DNA of 64,000 nt from Bacillus shivajii (GCF_020519665.1 NZ_CP084703.1:3844001-3908000); one strand, 5' to 3'; shown: positions 25,573 to 34,948, counted from the first letter of the stretch. Notes: generated by a model from the sequence alone, not told the origin. Numbers and translations are program-made.

Positions 25573-26871
25573 TCAGTCCCTTGCTTTCTTCAAAAAAATA
25601 GGATTACTTATCGCTTGAGGAGCAAAATGTTGTAGTTGCTTATCTTCTCCCCATAATTCCACACGATAAAAATGATTACTTAAATCGACTTGATATGTCA
25701 AATGATGATCACCGTCATTTAATTTATCCTCTACTGTTAATCCGTTTGATGAATAAACTTTTATCGTTCCGCCCTGAAAATTCTTAATGGAAACTTCTAA
25801 TTTCAGTTCACCTGAGTTCTCATTAAAGGCAACAGTATCTCCCATCTCATAATCATTTATTGCTAAATCAAGAGTTGGCCCCTCTGGAGATGACGAAATA
25901 AAGACTTTCCCAAGCTTTATCGCATCTAAAATACCTTCTGGGCTATGGGTTGATGCTTTTATAAATGTAGTCGGACCACCATATCTGATCCATTCATCTG
26001 GACCGTGTTTATCACTACCACCTAGTGCAATCATCCTTTTCCCTTGCGTAAGCTGTTCTTGCCACCAGTTTAATGCTCTCAAGTTTCTCTCGCGCCATGG
26101 ACCGTTCCAAATTTCAACAAAATCAAAATCAAATGCTTCAATCCCCCAGTCCCACCAGCAATGATCGCAATGAGGGTGGTTAACAGAAATAAGCGCTCCA
26201 TTTTCTTCACCTTCAGCAATGACACGCTTCACATCATCAACCGTTTGACATCTAAAGTCAGAAAACGGCTTGTTAACACCATAAAAATTACTATGACCTC
26301 GGTTTGTAGTCAGCTCAACTGCCGGAATAATCACTAAATCTTCCTGAGGTTCGAACGCATAATTTTGGCTAAACGTATTGTGATCCGTTAAAGCAATGTA
26401 TTCTAATCCTGCTTCTTTTGCATTGTCAATCACTTCTGATAATGAATAGGGAGAATCACTATGGTTCGAATGCATGTGCAAATCACCTTTAATCCATTGG
26501 GGTGCTTTAGGCTGCATTTCAATTTTCACTTCAACATTACAAATACCTGTTACTTCATACGCATTCAAGACGACTCCCCAATTTCCTGGAGTAATCTCTT
26601 CGATTAAATACCCTGGAGTAGCACGGTCTTCTCGGACAAAAATACTTCTTCTTGCACCTCCACTCCAGCCTTTCATCCCATTTGGACCTTCTAACCCTAG
26701 GTCGATTGTGTTTTCGTCTTCATTTTCTACCATTAAGTGAACAGTGATTTCTTCAATTGATTCAGGTACATCAAATGGAAGAGTGATATATTCACCTTGT
26801 TTTTCTTCTGGAATGTGTTCAGTAAGTCCCAAGCTGACTTTATCGTTTACTTTCAACTTTTCATTCATCAT
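25573..26871 (-). CDS. CehA/McbA family metallohydrolase (PHP domain)
   Basis: 432-residue protein with an N-terminal beta domain of about 130 residues, then a PHP phosphoesterase domain. Metal motifs seen are GDLHMHSNHSDSPYSL (about residue 138), ALTDHNTFS, PAVELTTNRGHSNFYG, SVNHPHCDHCWW and LGGSDKHGPDEW. It overlaps the preceding permease gene by four bases. Relatives include the carbaryl hydrolase CehA and other amide/ester or phosphoester hydrolases. In this operon it may process the imported substrate; no signal peptide is seen, so it acts in the cytoplasm. Confidence 0.88.
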   Translation of the reverse strand: MMNEKLKVNDKVSLGLTEHIPEEKQGEYITLPFDVPESIEEITVHLMVENEDENTIDLGLEGPNGMKGWSGGARRSIFVREDRATPGYLIEEITPGNWGVVLNAYEVTGICNVEVKIEMQPKAPQWIKGDLHMHSNHSDSPYSLSEVIDNAKEAGLEYIALTDHNTFSQNYAFEPQEDLVIIPAVELTTNRGHSNFYGVNKPFSDFRCQTVDDVKRVIAEGEENGALISVNHPHCDHCWWDWGIEAFDFDFVEIWNGPWRERNLRALNWWQEQLTQGKRMIALGGSDKHGPDEWIRYGGPTTFIKASTHSPEGILDAIKLGKVFISSSPEGPTLDLAINDYEMGDTVAFNENSGELKLEVSIKNFQGGTIKVYSSNGLTVEDKLNDGDHHLTYQVDLSNHFYRVELWGEDKQLQHFAPQAISNPIFLKKARD

Positions 26872-27719
26872 TCTTTCATCCCGCTTCCTATACCACCTAA
26901 TCCTTTGTCAAATAGGGGTTGTAATGTGAAATAAAGAATCATCATCGGAATTGCTGCTGTTGTTGCACCAGCCATAATGAGTGACCACTCAATATTATGC
27001 TCCGTTTGGAACCTGGCTAGAGCAATTTGTATTGTGTACATCGATTCTGATCTAGCAACTGTCAAATGCCATAAGTATTCGTTCCAGTTCGCTAGGAATG
27101 TAAAAATCGCAACTAGACCTAAAGCTGGTTTACTTAACGGAAGGATAATTTTCCAATAAACTTGAAATTTCGTACAGCCGTCAATTGCAGCTTGATCATC
27201 CAAATCTTTCGGAATTGATAGGAAATATTGTCTTAATAAGAAGATCGCAAAACCTGTAACAGCTGTTGGAATAATAAGACCTGCATAACTGTCTAACCAG
27301 CCGGCTGGACCTGTAAATGGAACATTTCTAATCATCGCAAATAATGGAACAACCATTAATCCAGCTGGAACCATCATTGTCGCTAACACCCCAAGGAACA
27401 AGCCATTTCTTCCCGGGAATTCTAATCGCGCAAAAGCAAATGCTGCTAAAGAAGCAAAGAACACATTGATTGCTGTAGCCGTAGTGGCAACGATCACACT
27501 ATTCATAAATGCTGTTGGCAAAATGGTCCCTTCCCAAATACGGATAAAGTTATCCCACCGAAATTCACTCGGTAATATTTGCGGTGGCCACGCCATGACA
27601 TCACCTTGACTTTTTAATGCGGTTGTAAACATCCATAAATATGGGCCAACAAACCCAATTAAAACAAGGGTTGCTAATATATAAATAATAATTTTATTTA
27701 TTCGTTTTTTCCTCGCCAT
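26868..27719 (-). CDS. Carbohydrate ABC transporter permease (MalG-type), system 1
   Basis: Inner-membrane permease of the CUT1 family, 283 residues with six predicted membrane segments. The EAA loop is seen as LDDQAAIDGCTKFQVYWKII, which docks the ATPase. AAGGAGTGA precedes the ATG. No ATPase gene is in this operon, so a shared MsmX-like ATPase elsewhere must energise it, as usual for such Bacillus systems. It overlaps the PHP hydrolase gene. Confidence 0.93.
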   Translation of the reverse strand: MARKKRINKIIIYILATLVLIGFVGPYLWMFTTALKSQGDVMAWPPQILPSEFRWDNFIRIWEGTILPTAFMNSVIVATTATAINVFFASLAAFAFARLEFPGRNGLFLGVLATMMVPAGLMVVPLFAMIRNVPFTGPAGWLDSYAGLIIPTAVTGFAIFLLRQYFLSIPKDLDDQAAIDGCTKFQVYWKIILPLSKPALGLVAIFTFLANWNEYLWHLTVARSESMYTIQIALARFQTEHNIEWSLIMAGATTAAIPMMILYFTLQPLFDKGLGGIGSGMKE

Positions 27720-27721
27720 GT

Positions 27722-28657
27722 TTACTCACTCCTTGAAGAAAGCTTTAAGTTCAACCATGTTACGATGAACAAGAATGGGAATATCAATAATGAAAGTGTA
27801 GCTCCATAGCCTACATAGTTAAACTCAAACGACTGTTGCCATACATATTTGATCGCTACGAGTGTACTGTTTCTTGGTCCTCCATCTGTTAATACGTCTA
27901 CAATAGCAACAACCTGGAACGATCCGATAATTGACATAACCATACAATAAACGGAAATAGGCATGATCGTTGGAATCGTAATTCTCCAAAATTTATGCCA
28001 TCCATTCGCACCGTCAATGTCTGCTGCTTCGTAATACGATTTCGGCACCCCCTCAAGTCCAGCAAGGAAAATAGGTATGTTATAAGAGGCCCCGCGCCAT
28101 GCACCAACAAAAATCAAAATCATCATGGCCCAAAAAGGATCCAATAGCCAATTTGGCGGTGAACTAAACCCAATTGTCGTTAATATGTAATTCATAATTC
28201 CTAAATTGTGATCAAAGATCCATAAGAAAATCATTGCTGATACAACGTCAGAAGTTACAGCGGGTAAAAAGTAAAATACTTTATAAAAACGTTTTCCTCT
28301 AAAAGCTCTATTCAGTAAAACAGCGATAAGTAATGCTGCAAATAAACCTAAAAGCATCGAGCCAACAGTATAAACCATCGTATTTCCAATACTTTTCCAA
28401 AACATACCGTCAGACATTAAACGGGAATAATTATCCAGACCGGCAAATTGCGGGGATTCTGGTAATCGATAACGGTGAAAGCTAAGATAAACTAGGTAGA
28501 TGATTGGAACAAATGAAAACGTAAATAATAAGGATAATGCTGGAAATACGAACATATAAGAGCCAAGATAATCTTTCCATCTGTTTTTCTTTTTCACTTT
28601 TGCAGGCAACGGCACTTGCTTTACAGTTTCTGCAGAACTATTTTGCTTTGGTATCAT
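27722..28657 (-). CDS. Carbohydrate ABC transporter permease (MalF-type), system 1
   Basis: Partner permease of 311 residues with six membrane segments and the EAA loop SYYEAADIDGANGWHKFWRI. The ATG at 28657 is preferred, with AGGAG eight bases upstream, over a GTG nine bases earlier that touches the ribosome binding site. Two bases separate it from the next permease. Confidence 0.93.
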   Translation of the reverse strand: MIPKQNSSAETVKQVPLPAKVKKKNRWKDYLGSYMFVFPALSLLFTFSFVPIIYLVYLSFHRYRLPESPQFAGLDNYSRLMSDGMFWKSIGNTMVYTVGSMLLGLFAALLIAVLLNRAFRGKRFYKVFYFLPAVTSDVVSAMIFLWIFDHNLGIMNYILTTIGFSSPPNWLLDPFWAMMILIFVGAWRGASYNIPIFLAGLEGVPKSYYEAADIDGANGWHKFWRITIPTIMPISVYCMVMSIIGSFQVVAIVDVLTDGGPRNSTLVAIKYVWQQSFEFNYVGYGATLSLLIFPFLFIVTWLNLKLSSRSE

Positions 28658-28682
28658 ATATGTCACTCCTAATGATAGAGGA

Positions 28683-28708
28683 GGGTATACGACTAAGTCT
28701 GTATACCC
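28683..28708 (-). repeat. Intercistronic stem-loop after the system 1 binding-protein gene
   Basis: GGGTATAC (28683-28690) and GTATACCC (28701-28708) are exact inverted repeats in the 74-base gap between binding protein and permease. Such stems often protect or attenuate the message so that binding protein exceeds permease. Similar stems occur at 38125-38164 and 59965-59989. Confidence 0.7.
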
Positions 28709-28731
28709 TTCCTAGATAATCTCTTTATCCG

Positions 28732-30099
28732 TTATTGAGCTTCTCTTTCAAATGCTTCTTCTGCTAACCTTTGCGCTTCATTAAATGCCTCTTCGACGTC
28801 ATCACCATCAAATACATTTCTAAACGCTTGCGCATGAGCTTGATTTGCTTCTGGGAAAGCCTCTAAATAATATTGTTCAGCATATGGTAATGTCTCAACA
28901 AATGGTGCTAATAGTGGATCAGCATAAAGCTCATCTTCATATAAATGTTCGACAACTGGATGTCTTCCCATTTCAGCAGCCATTCTGATTCCATACTTGT
29001 CAGAAATGATCCACTTCATTAATTCGAAAGAAATCTCTCTATTTTCAGAACCTCTAGGTACGAACATACTTCCTCCACCTGCTACAGAACCTTGGTCAGC
29101 TCCAGGAATTGGTGCTGTACCAACTTTGTCGTACATGTCAGGGAATTCATTTTCAATACGAGAAATATCAAATGGACCTGAAACAATTGCTGCAGCACGT
29201 TCATTACCAAACATTGCTACAGGGTGATCTGATTGTCTTGCTTGTGCTGGCGGAATCGGTGCAACCCCGTGCAAAGTCGCTACCTCAGTGTATGCTTTTA
29301 CAACATCTAAGACTGTTCCGTTGTTTAAGTCTGGTTGTAATTGACCGTCAACCTCTTTTAAAACATCTCCACCTTGGGCAACAATCCATCCTTGTAACCC
29401 CCATGTACTTGCTGAAGGAACAAATCCATAAACGCCATCTTCAGAGACAGCTTTTGTTACTTCAGTAAATTCTTCTAAAGTTGTCGGTGGTTCAAGACCT
29501 TTTTCCTCAAACATTTCTGTGTTATAAAGATAGAACGTCGTATTAATGTCGATCGGTACTCCGTACTTTGTCCCTTCCCAAGTGACGTTATCAATTGCAC
29601 CTGGCAAGAACTCGTCTTCAGCACCCCACGCTTCCCATAGGTCATCAACTGGTTCTGCTAAACCTTGACTTCCCATAGCAAATGCGTGCTGGTGTGCTAA
29701 ATCAGGTGGAGCTCCACCATTTACTGCTAAACGAACTTGGTTTTGCATATCTTGCCAAGTATGACCTGCAGTCTCTACTGTAATGTTTGGATATACTTCC
29801 ATAAACTCATTAATTGCATCCACAACTGGATCTTCATCAACATAGTCTGCTGCTAACCAAACTTCAATTGTTGTATCAGGAAGATTAGCAATTTCTTCAT
29901 TGTACTCTGGTAAACCGTCGGCAACTAAGTCGCGATCTGCACCAGCAGATTCTTGACCTTCATCTTCTCCTTGGTCTTCACTTTGGTCAGCTTCATCATC
30001 TCCACTATCCGTTTGGCTGCTCTCTTCGGCTTCAGAGCATGCTGTGAACAATAACAAACTGAAAACTAAAACAATAGATAGATAGAAAAACCTTTTCAT
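28732..30099 (-). CDS. Extracellular sugar-binding lipoprotein, ABC system 1
   Basis: 455-residue solute-binding protein of the CUT1 (family 1) type. The signal peptide MKRFFYLSIVLVFSLLLFTAC ends in the lipobox FTAC (Cys 21 is the lipid site), followed by a very acidic Ser/Asp/Glu/Gln linker to about residue 60 and the binding fold (ANGGAPPDLAHQHAFAMGSQ region). First gene of operon 1, behind two TTAAACCGGTTTAA operators. GAGGAGGG precedes the ATG. The acidic linker fits an alkaliphile or halotolerant surface protein. The ligand is unknown; an inositol or inositol conjugate is inferred from operon mates. Confidence 0.93.
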   Translation of the reverse strand: MKRFFYLSIVLVFSLLLFTACSEAEESSQTDSGDDEADQSEDQGEDEGQESAGADRDLVADGLPEYNEEIANLPDTTIEVWLAADYVDEDPVVDAINEFMEVYPNITVETAGHTWQDMQNQVRLAVNGGAPPDLAHQHAFAMGSQGLAEPVDDLWEAWGAEDEFLPGAIDNVTWEGTKYGVPIDINTTFYLYNTEMFEEKGLEPPTTLEEFTEVTKAVSEDGVYGFVPSASTWGLQGWIVAQGGDVLKEVDGQLQPDLNNGTVLDVVKAYTEVATLHGVAPIPPAQARQSDHPVAMFGNERAAAIVSGPFDISRIENEFPDMYDKVGTAPIPGADQGSVAGGGSMFVPRGSENREISFELMKWIISDKYGIRMAAEMGRHPVVEHLYEDELYADPLLAPFVETLPYAEQYYLEAFPEANQAHAQAFRNVFDGDDVEEAFNEAQRLAEEAFEREAQ

Positions 30100-30153
30100 A
30101 AATACGTACCCTCCTCTTTTTTTGTATTACTTTGAACCACCACTTCCCATGTA

Positions 30154-30167
30154 TTAAACCGGTTTAA
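30154..30167. promoter_or_regulatory. LacI-type operator 1 (TTAAACCGGTTTAA)
   Basis: Exact 14-base palindrome in the leader of the system 1 binding-protein gene, 55 bases before its ATG. Identical to the sites at 30230-30243 and 32234-32247. Spacing between this and the second site is 76 bases centre to centre, compatible with looping. Confidence 0.8.
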
Positions 30168-30229
30168 GTTATCGTAAAAAAATATGGATTTTTGCTTTTA
30201 ATAGTATGTCATGATTAAAGCTGATAGAT

Positions 30230-30291
30230 TTAAACCGGTTTAATGAAAGCGGTTACTTTTAGAATTTACTATAGATTCTGATAATAGTCAA
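30230..30291 (-). promoter_or_regulatory. Operon 1 promoter region with operator 2 and a cre-like site
   Basis: TTAAACCGGTTTAA lies at 30230-30243. Adjacent TGAAAGCGGTTACT (30244-30257, plus strand) matches the cre consensus except the last base. TTGACT (minus strand, 30286-30291) is a good -35, with a poor -10 (TAAATT) 17 bases downstream. This suggests repression by the LacI regulator plus catabolite repression, with the promoter itself less certain than the operators. Confidence 0.6.
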
Positions 30292-30343
30292 CGAGATTTT
30301 TGATAATTCTCAATTTTTTTTTCTGATCTGAGATTAGAAAGAT

Positions 30344-31120
30344 CTATTTCATTTCTAAGCCTTTATTCTCTAAACTTCCTTCTATTTTTTTTAAGTTATT
30401 AAAGCTTACACTTAAACTATCAAACGGACTGCCTTCACAGTAGTCCTGTTCCACTACATACCATTCAACACCATTTTTTTGTCCCCATGATAGAATTGCC
30501 TCAAAGTCGATGGAACCTGTACCGACTTCAGCAAAAAACTCTCTTCCATCTGTTGTCATATCCTTTAGATGAAGGTATGGCGTTCGCCCAGTATACTTCT
30601 TAATGAACGATAAAGGGTCACGTCCAGCTTTTTTAATCCAATACGTATCAATCTCAGGATAAATAAAACGATTTCCTACTGGCTCTAGTACATAATCCAG
30701 AGCATTTTTTCCGTCAACAGTCGTTTCAAATTCAAAATCATGATTATGGTACCCGACTCTAAATCCTAATGATTCAAGCTTTTGAGCAGTTTCCAACAAT
30801 TCTCTTTTTGCTTGTTTATATCCTTCTACATTTTGCATCGGCTCTTCCATGTAGTGACAAAAGATATCTTTAGTGTTAAACAATATCGCCTCTTTGATAA
30901 CATTATCCAAATCATGTTTCATCCGGTCGAGACCAATATGCATTCCTGCTGATTCAAGACCCGTCTCTTTTAATACCGCAGAAATTTCTTCAGCACTGTA
31001 CCCGAACAAACCATCAATCTGAACTGCTTCCCAGCCTCTCTTCTTTAACTCTCTTAACACACCTGGAAAATCTTCTTTTAATTCGTTTCGAAGTGTATAT
31101 AACTGCGCGGCATATTTCAT
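30344..31120 (-). CDS. Sugar phosphate isomerase/epimerase family (TIM barrel)
   Basis: Xylose-isomerase-like TIM barrel of the AP2Ec/IolE-IolI superfamily, 258 residues from the chosen ATG. Metal-site features are HIGLDRM, GYHNHDFEF (about 120-128), PEIDTYWIKKAG and LHLKDM. The start is uncertain by four residues; GGGAGGA fits the inner ATG better. It follows the aldo-keto reductase by 36 bases and precedes operon 1. As operon 1 lacks iolE and iolG, this protein could take an inosose dehydratase or inosose isomerase role; that is inference. Confidence 0.85.
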   Translation of the reverse strand: MKYAAQLYTLRNELKEDFPGVLRELKKRGWEAVQIDGLFGYSAEEISAVLKETGLESAGMHIGLDRMKHDLDNVIKEAILFNTKDIFCHYMEEPMQNVEGYKQAKRELLETAQKLESLGFRVGYHNHDFEFETTVDGKNALDYVLEPVGNRFIYPEIDTYWIKKAGRDPLSFIKKYTGRTPYLHLKDMTTDGREFFAEVGTGSIDFEAILSWGQKNGVEWYVVEQDYCEGSPFDSLSVSFNNLKKIEGSLENKGLEMK

Positions 31121-31156
31121 CCCTTCCATCATTCCTCCCTATATGTATAAACTTCT

Positions 31157-32113
31157 TTACCTTGAATCTCTTAATAAATCAACCCAGTCCATCTCATGCT
31201 TTGATAAAACAATATTGGTAGCTTCTACGGAAGATAAGAGTTCTTCTTTTGTTTCTGGTCCGATGATCGCCGCAGTAGGGAATGACTGATTCACGACATA
31301 AGCTAAAGCAATTTGAATCGGTGTCACTTTCTTTTCCTCCGCCAAAACAGAAGCCCTTTGAAAACGCTCCCAATTTTCTTGACTATAATAGACACGTACC
31401 ATCTCTTCATTGGAACGATCTTCTGGGCTAAATCTCCCTGAGAAAAAACCTCCCGCTTGTGAAGACCAAGAAAAAACAGGCATCTGTTTTTCGGCATACC
31501 AATCAATCCCTTTTTGGTCTAAGGAGATACACCCAGGCCACCTCGGTTCATTGCATTTTGCCAGACTTAGGTTTGGACTACTAAACGTAAATCCAATAAG
31601 TCCGTTGGCTAAGGCATATTCATTCGCCTCTTGGATTCGTTCATAAGTCCAATTTGATACACCAATTGTATGGATTCGGCCTGCTTCGATATGTTCATTA
31701 AGCGCTTCCATAATTGGCCCAACTTCAACTTCGTGATCATCACGATGCAAGGCATAAAAATCTACGTAATCCGTCTTTAGTCTATCTAAGCTTTCGAACA
31801 AATCTTTTTTTATCGAATCTCGTTTCACTCTATTTCCAGGTTCACCATCATCCGGGTGAGCTCCCTTAGTTAAAAGTTGAATTTGATCTCTTTTTTTGCT
31901 TTTTTCTAACCATTTTCCAACTACTTCTTCACTACCTTCATATTGGTGAGCAGTATCAAGAGTATTCCCCCCAGCATCTAAATAAGCATCAAGCATTTCA
32001 CATGCGTGCTCTAATTTGTCTGGATAAAGTTGCGCAGTTCCCATAATCAAGTTCGTGCATTGTTTTTGTATTTTCTGTTTTTCTGTCGGCTTATGAATTT
32101 GTACAAGTTGCAA
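31157..32113 (-). CDS. Aldo/keto reductase (IolS-like)
   Basis: NAD(P)H-dependent oxidoreductase of 318 residues. The catalytic tetrad is seen: Asp and Tyr in NTLDTAHQYEG (about 53-63), Lys in LLTKGAH (about 84) and His in ALHRDDHEV (about 122). TTG start behind AAGGAGG. A LacI-type operator sits 120 bases upstream, so it should be co-regulated with operon 1. It might oxidise an inositol isomer or reduce an inosose, as proposed for IolS/IolX-type enzymes; substrate is not shown by sequence. Confidence 0.88.
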   Translation of the reverse strand: MQLVQIHKPTEKQKIQKQCTNLIMGTAQLYPDKLEHACEMLDAYLDAGGNTLDTAHQYEGSEEVVGKWLEKSKKRDQIQLLTKGAHPDDGEPGNRVKRDSIKKDLFESLDRLKTDYVDFYALHRDDHEVEVGPIMEALNEHIEAGRIHTIGVSNWTYERIQEANEYALANGLIGFTFSSPNLSLAKCNEPRWPGCISLDQKGIDWYAEKQMPVFSWSSQAGGFFSGRFSPEDRSNEEMVRVYYSQENWERFQRASVLAEEKKVTPIQIALAYVVNQSFPTAAIIGPETKEELLSSVEATNIVLSKHEMDWVDLLRDSR

Positions 32114-32233
32114 TAGAAAACCTCCTTCTAGATCATCAATATGCTAATGATTGTTTTTCATTCATCCTCCTTTACAGAAATCAAACATGAAAGGATAGTC
32201 ATTAATAAGCTGAAGAACCTTTATCACCATTCA

Positions 32234-32247
32234 TTAAACCGGTTTAA
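32234..32247. promoter_or_regulatory. LacI-type operator 3 (TTAAACCGGTTTAA)
   Basis: Exact copy of the two operators before the system 1 binding-protein gene, here within ATTAAACCGGTTTAAT, upstream of the aldo-keto reductase gene. Confidence 0.8.
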
Positions 32248-32594
32248 TAATCTCTAAAAAAAGAGACCATTGAAGATTCTTCTATTTTAATGTTAAGAAT
32301 ATTATACCTTTTTGCAATAGTATATTTCAACGGAAACTTTGCGAACATTTAAAAATTATCAGTTGGATTTTATACAGTCTTAATGTGCAAACAAAAAGCG
32401 GTGCTTCACCCACACCGCTTTTCACTCTACACCTTTACTAAAAACGTAGCCTTAATAGCGGAAGTCTATTCCTTTTTTCCATAGGCTATCTTCTTAAAAA
32501 ATAAAATTAATAATGGGCCATTCGCTTTTGTCCACTCGCTTTCACCTCTAGGTATAAGTGTGATCGTCCTCGAAAGCTTCAAACACTCCAAAAA
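32248..32594. other. Gap between aldo-keto reductase promoter and unknown gene
   Basis: Contains the terminator at 32394-32422. The rest is AT-rich with no credible gene. Confidence 0.5.
32394..32422. terminator. Terminator after the unknown gene / ROK operon
   Basis: AAAAGCGGTG (32394-32403) pairs with CACCGCTTTT (32413-32422); on the minus strand TTTTTGTTTG follows. It ends the ROK regulator, ROK kinase and unknown-gene transcript. Confidence 0.85.
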
Positions 32595-33941
32595 TCAACC
32601 ATTTTTATTATCAGAGACTTTCCATAATGTTGCTCGTTGAACAGTACGTGATACTTCAACGCTTCTTTCTGTCGTAATAAATGGCCTTTCCGGCATCATG
32701 TTTACACCTAGAAAGAACGCCTTAGAAATTCCTTTCACTTCTACTGTGTCTGTTTGACCGTCATTAATAAAAGATGCTCGTATTTCTTCAATATCTCCAA
32801 TTTCTGTGTTTTTGGGAAGTTTAACCGTTGTTGAAAAAGGACCGTCTTCTCCGCCATATGCGAGTTCATGATTATTAAATACAGAACTGTACCAATGCTC
32901 GACATTGACTAATTTAATTTGAATGTCGACTTTGCCGTGGGTTCCAATATCACCCAAAGTGTATTTACATGTTTGAATATAAAAATAATGAAGCGGATCT
33001 CCAAGCTTCTCATTTTTTGGCTCGTGAGGAGCTTCAATTGATATTTGACGTTTTATTTCTTTTGTAGCAATGACATATGTCCAAGGGATGTCATCCATCA
33101 CAGATTCTCTATTTTCATCGCGCGCAAGACATTTAATAGGCTTTAATAAATAACGATAATCAGATGTGATTTCGTCTGAAAAGTTTCCATTATTTGTCGC
33201 AGCTTGTAACACCGGGTGATCACCAAGTACTCGATCACCTCGAAAATCTGTTGTTACATGCTCTGCCCCTTGAAACACTTCTTCTTTATCCTCGTCATAA
33301 AGCGGCTCTCCACTACTGTTAACCCTTACACGGTACGTCCACTCTATATCTGTCGTTCGCCCCCATCTCGACATTAACGCCTTTGCTTCTGTTCCACCAT
33401 CCTCGTGACTAAAAATTGTATGGTATTCAAGAATCATAGAACCATCATCATGCTTGTCACAATAGTAAAAGGATGAAAGCGGTGTATCCGTATTTACACT
33501 TTCAAAAGGGGAATCTATGTCACGCCCATAAATTAACGGGGCATTCTTATAAAAAACAATATCCGGATCTGATTCTTTCACATGTCGAATCTCAACTTTA
33601 TGAACTTCAGCATAAGAAATAAGAGATGAAGACTGATCGTTTTGAAAAACAAACGTCAACTCATGGTCACCTGGTGGTAAGCTTCCTAATAATCTCTCAT
33701 AAGTAAACACTTCTTCCCCGTAAAAGAGAATGAAATCCTGGTTATACTCCCCATCTACAAACAAGGTGACAAACGCAGACTCTTGGCCTTCTTTCCCCCA
33801 ATCTCCTCCGGGTACTTTGCTGACAAAATCAATGACCGTTTCTCCCTTCTCTTCTAAAGTAAAGGTTAAACTTAACCGCTGTACTTTATTTAATAAAAAT
33901 GGAGAATCGGAATATGAAAAAGAAGTGATATAGTTTTCCAT
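32595..33941 (-). CDS. Unrecognised 448-residue protein
   Basis: I do not recognise a family. The ATG has GAGGAGGAA in front and the frame shows normal codon use, so it is a real gene. No signal peptide or membrane span is visible. The text is beta-rich throughout, with aromatic and acidic strands and patches such as GGDWGKEGQES (about 45-55), DGSMILEYHTIFSHEDGGTE (about 165-185) and the end region SVEVSRTVQRATLWKV. This suggests a two- or three-domain beta-sandwich, possibly carbohydrate-active or carbohydrate-binding. It follows a ROK kinase by 59 bases and ends the operon, so a role in sugar metabolism is likely. Confidence 0.8.
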   Translation of the reverse strand: MENYITSFSYSDSPFLLNKVQRLSLTFTLEEKGETVIDFVSKVPGGDWGKEGQESAFVTLFVDGEYNQDFILFYGEEVFTYERLLGSLPPGDHELTFVFQNDQSSSLISYAEVHKVEIRHVKESDPDIVFYKNAPLIYGRDIDSPFESVNTDTPLSSFYYCDKHDDGSMILEYHTIFSHEDGGTEAKALMSRWGRTTDIEWTYRVRVNSSGEPLYDEDKEEVFQGAEHVTTDFRGDRVLGDHPVLQAATNNGNFSDEITSDYRYLLKPIKCLARDENRESVMDDIPWTYVIATKEIKRQISIEAPHEPKNEKLGDPLHYFYIQTCKYTLGDIGTHGKVDIQIKLVNVEHWYSSVFNNHELAYGGEDGPFSTTVKLPKNTEIGDIEEIRASFINDGQTDTVEVKGISKAFFLGVNMMPERPFITTERSVEVSRTVQRATLWKVSDNKNG

Positions 33942-34000
33942 GAAAGTTCCTCCTCAAATTTTTTCCGATAAAACGTTAGATAACGCTTTCATTTTCGTTT

Positions 34001-34930
34001 TTATTGTTCAATCATATTTTCCTGCATAAAAATTAAAGCCGCCGCACCAATCAACCCTGTATCTCCATGAAACCCAGAACGTACGATTTCTGTTTTTCTG
34101 CCTCCAGGACTTAGTGCACGTTTGGACACATAGTCACCAACAGCATTTATAAGAGGATCCCCTACATTAGATACGCCCCCTCCTATGATGATCTTTTCAG
34201 GTTCAAAAATATTAATGAGCGACACACATCCCATACCAATACGTACAAACACGTCATCAACAATTTCGGTTATTTCAGGGTGACGATCATTGTATAGGGC
34301 GAAAACGTCCTTCGTTGAAAGAGTCTTACCAACAGCTTCAGATCCGAGTCTTGAGATGGCCGTACCTGAGGCAATAAATTCAAAACATCCTTTTTGGCCG
34401 CAGTGGCATATGCCATACGACGGGTCAACAACCATATGACCAATTTCACCTGCATTTCCATATGTTCCAGTAAATAACTTTCCATCCGCAACGATTCCTG
34501 CACCAATCCCAGTGCTTACTGTTATATAAATAAAGTTATCAGTTCCCTGCCCTGCTCCAAGCCATTTCTCAGCAAGAGCCGCGGCACTTGCATCATTTTC
34601 TAAAACAACAGGCAACTGCAATGCGGTACTTACTTCTTTAACGACAGGAACATTGACCCAATTTGGAAGGTTAGGAGGGCATGCCATTTGTCCATTTTTA
34701 GCATCAAGTGGTCCTGGGGCTCCAATCCCTACTCCAATAACCTCTTCTTTTGAGAGTGCATTTTCTTCAAGTAGCTCCTTGATGTTTTCTACAATTCTTT
34801 TAACCATTGTAAGAGGAGGGATTGATTGATCTGTAGGAATCAACTTCTTCGTTTTTACCTCTCCTTCTCTTCCGACAATTCCTATCGCTGTTTTGGTCCC
34901 TCCAATATCTACACCAATGACATATCTCAT
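34001..34930 (-). CDS. ROK family sugar kinase (glucokinase-like)
   Basis: Cytoplasmic ATP-dependent hexose kinase of 309 residues. Seen are the phosphate-1 motif GVDIGGTKTAIGI, GAPGPLD, the catalytic Asp in VLENDASAAAL, the ROK zinc motif CHCGQKGCFE (about 175-185) and GGGVSNVGDP. The inner ATG is chosen because AAGGGGAAATAG precedes it. It lies 18 bases after the ROK regulator. Substrate may be glucose, mannose or GlcN/GlcNAc; not decidable. Confidence 0.92.
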   Translation of the reverse strand: MRYVIGVDIGGTKTAIGIVGREGEVKTKKLIPTDQSIPPLTMVKRIVENIKELLEENALSKEEVIGVGIGAPGPLDAKNGQMACPPNLPNWVNVPVVKEVSTALQLPVVLENDASAAALAEKWLGAGQGTDNFIYITVSTGIGAGIVADGKLFTGTYGNAGEIGHMVVDPSYGICHCGQKGCFEFIASGTAISRLGSEAVGKTLSTKDVFALYNDRHPEITEIVDDVFVRIGMGCVSLINIFEPEKIIIGGGVSNVGDPLINAVGDYVSKRALSPGGRKTEIVRSGFHGDTGLIGAAALIFMQENMIEQ

Positions 34931-34948
34931 CTCTATTTCCCCTTCCAT

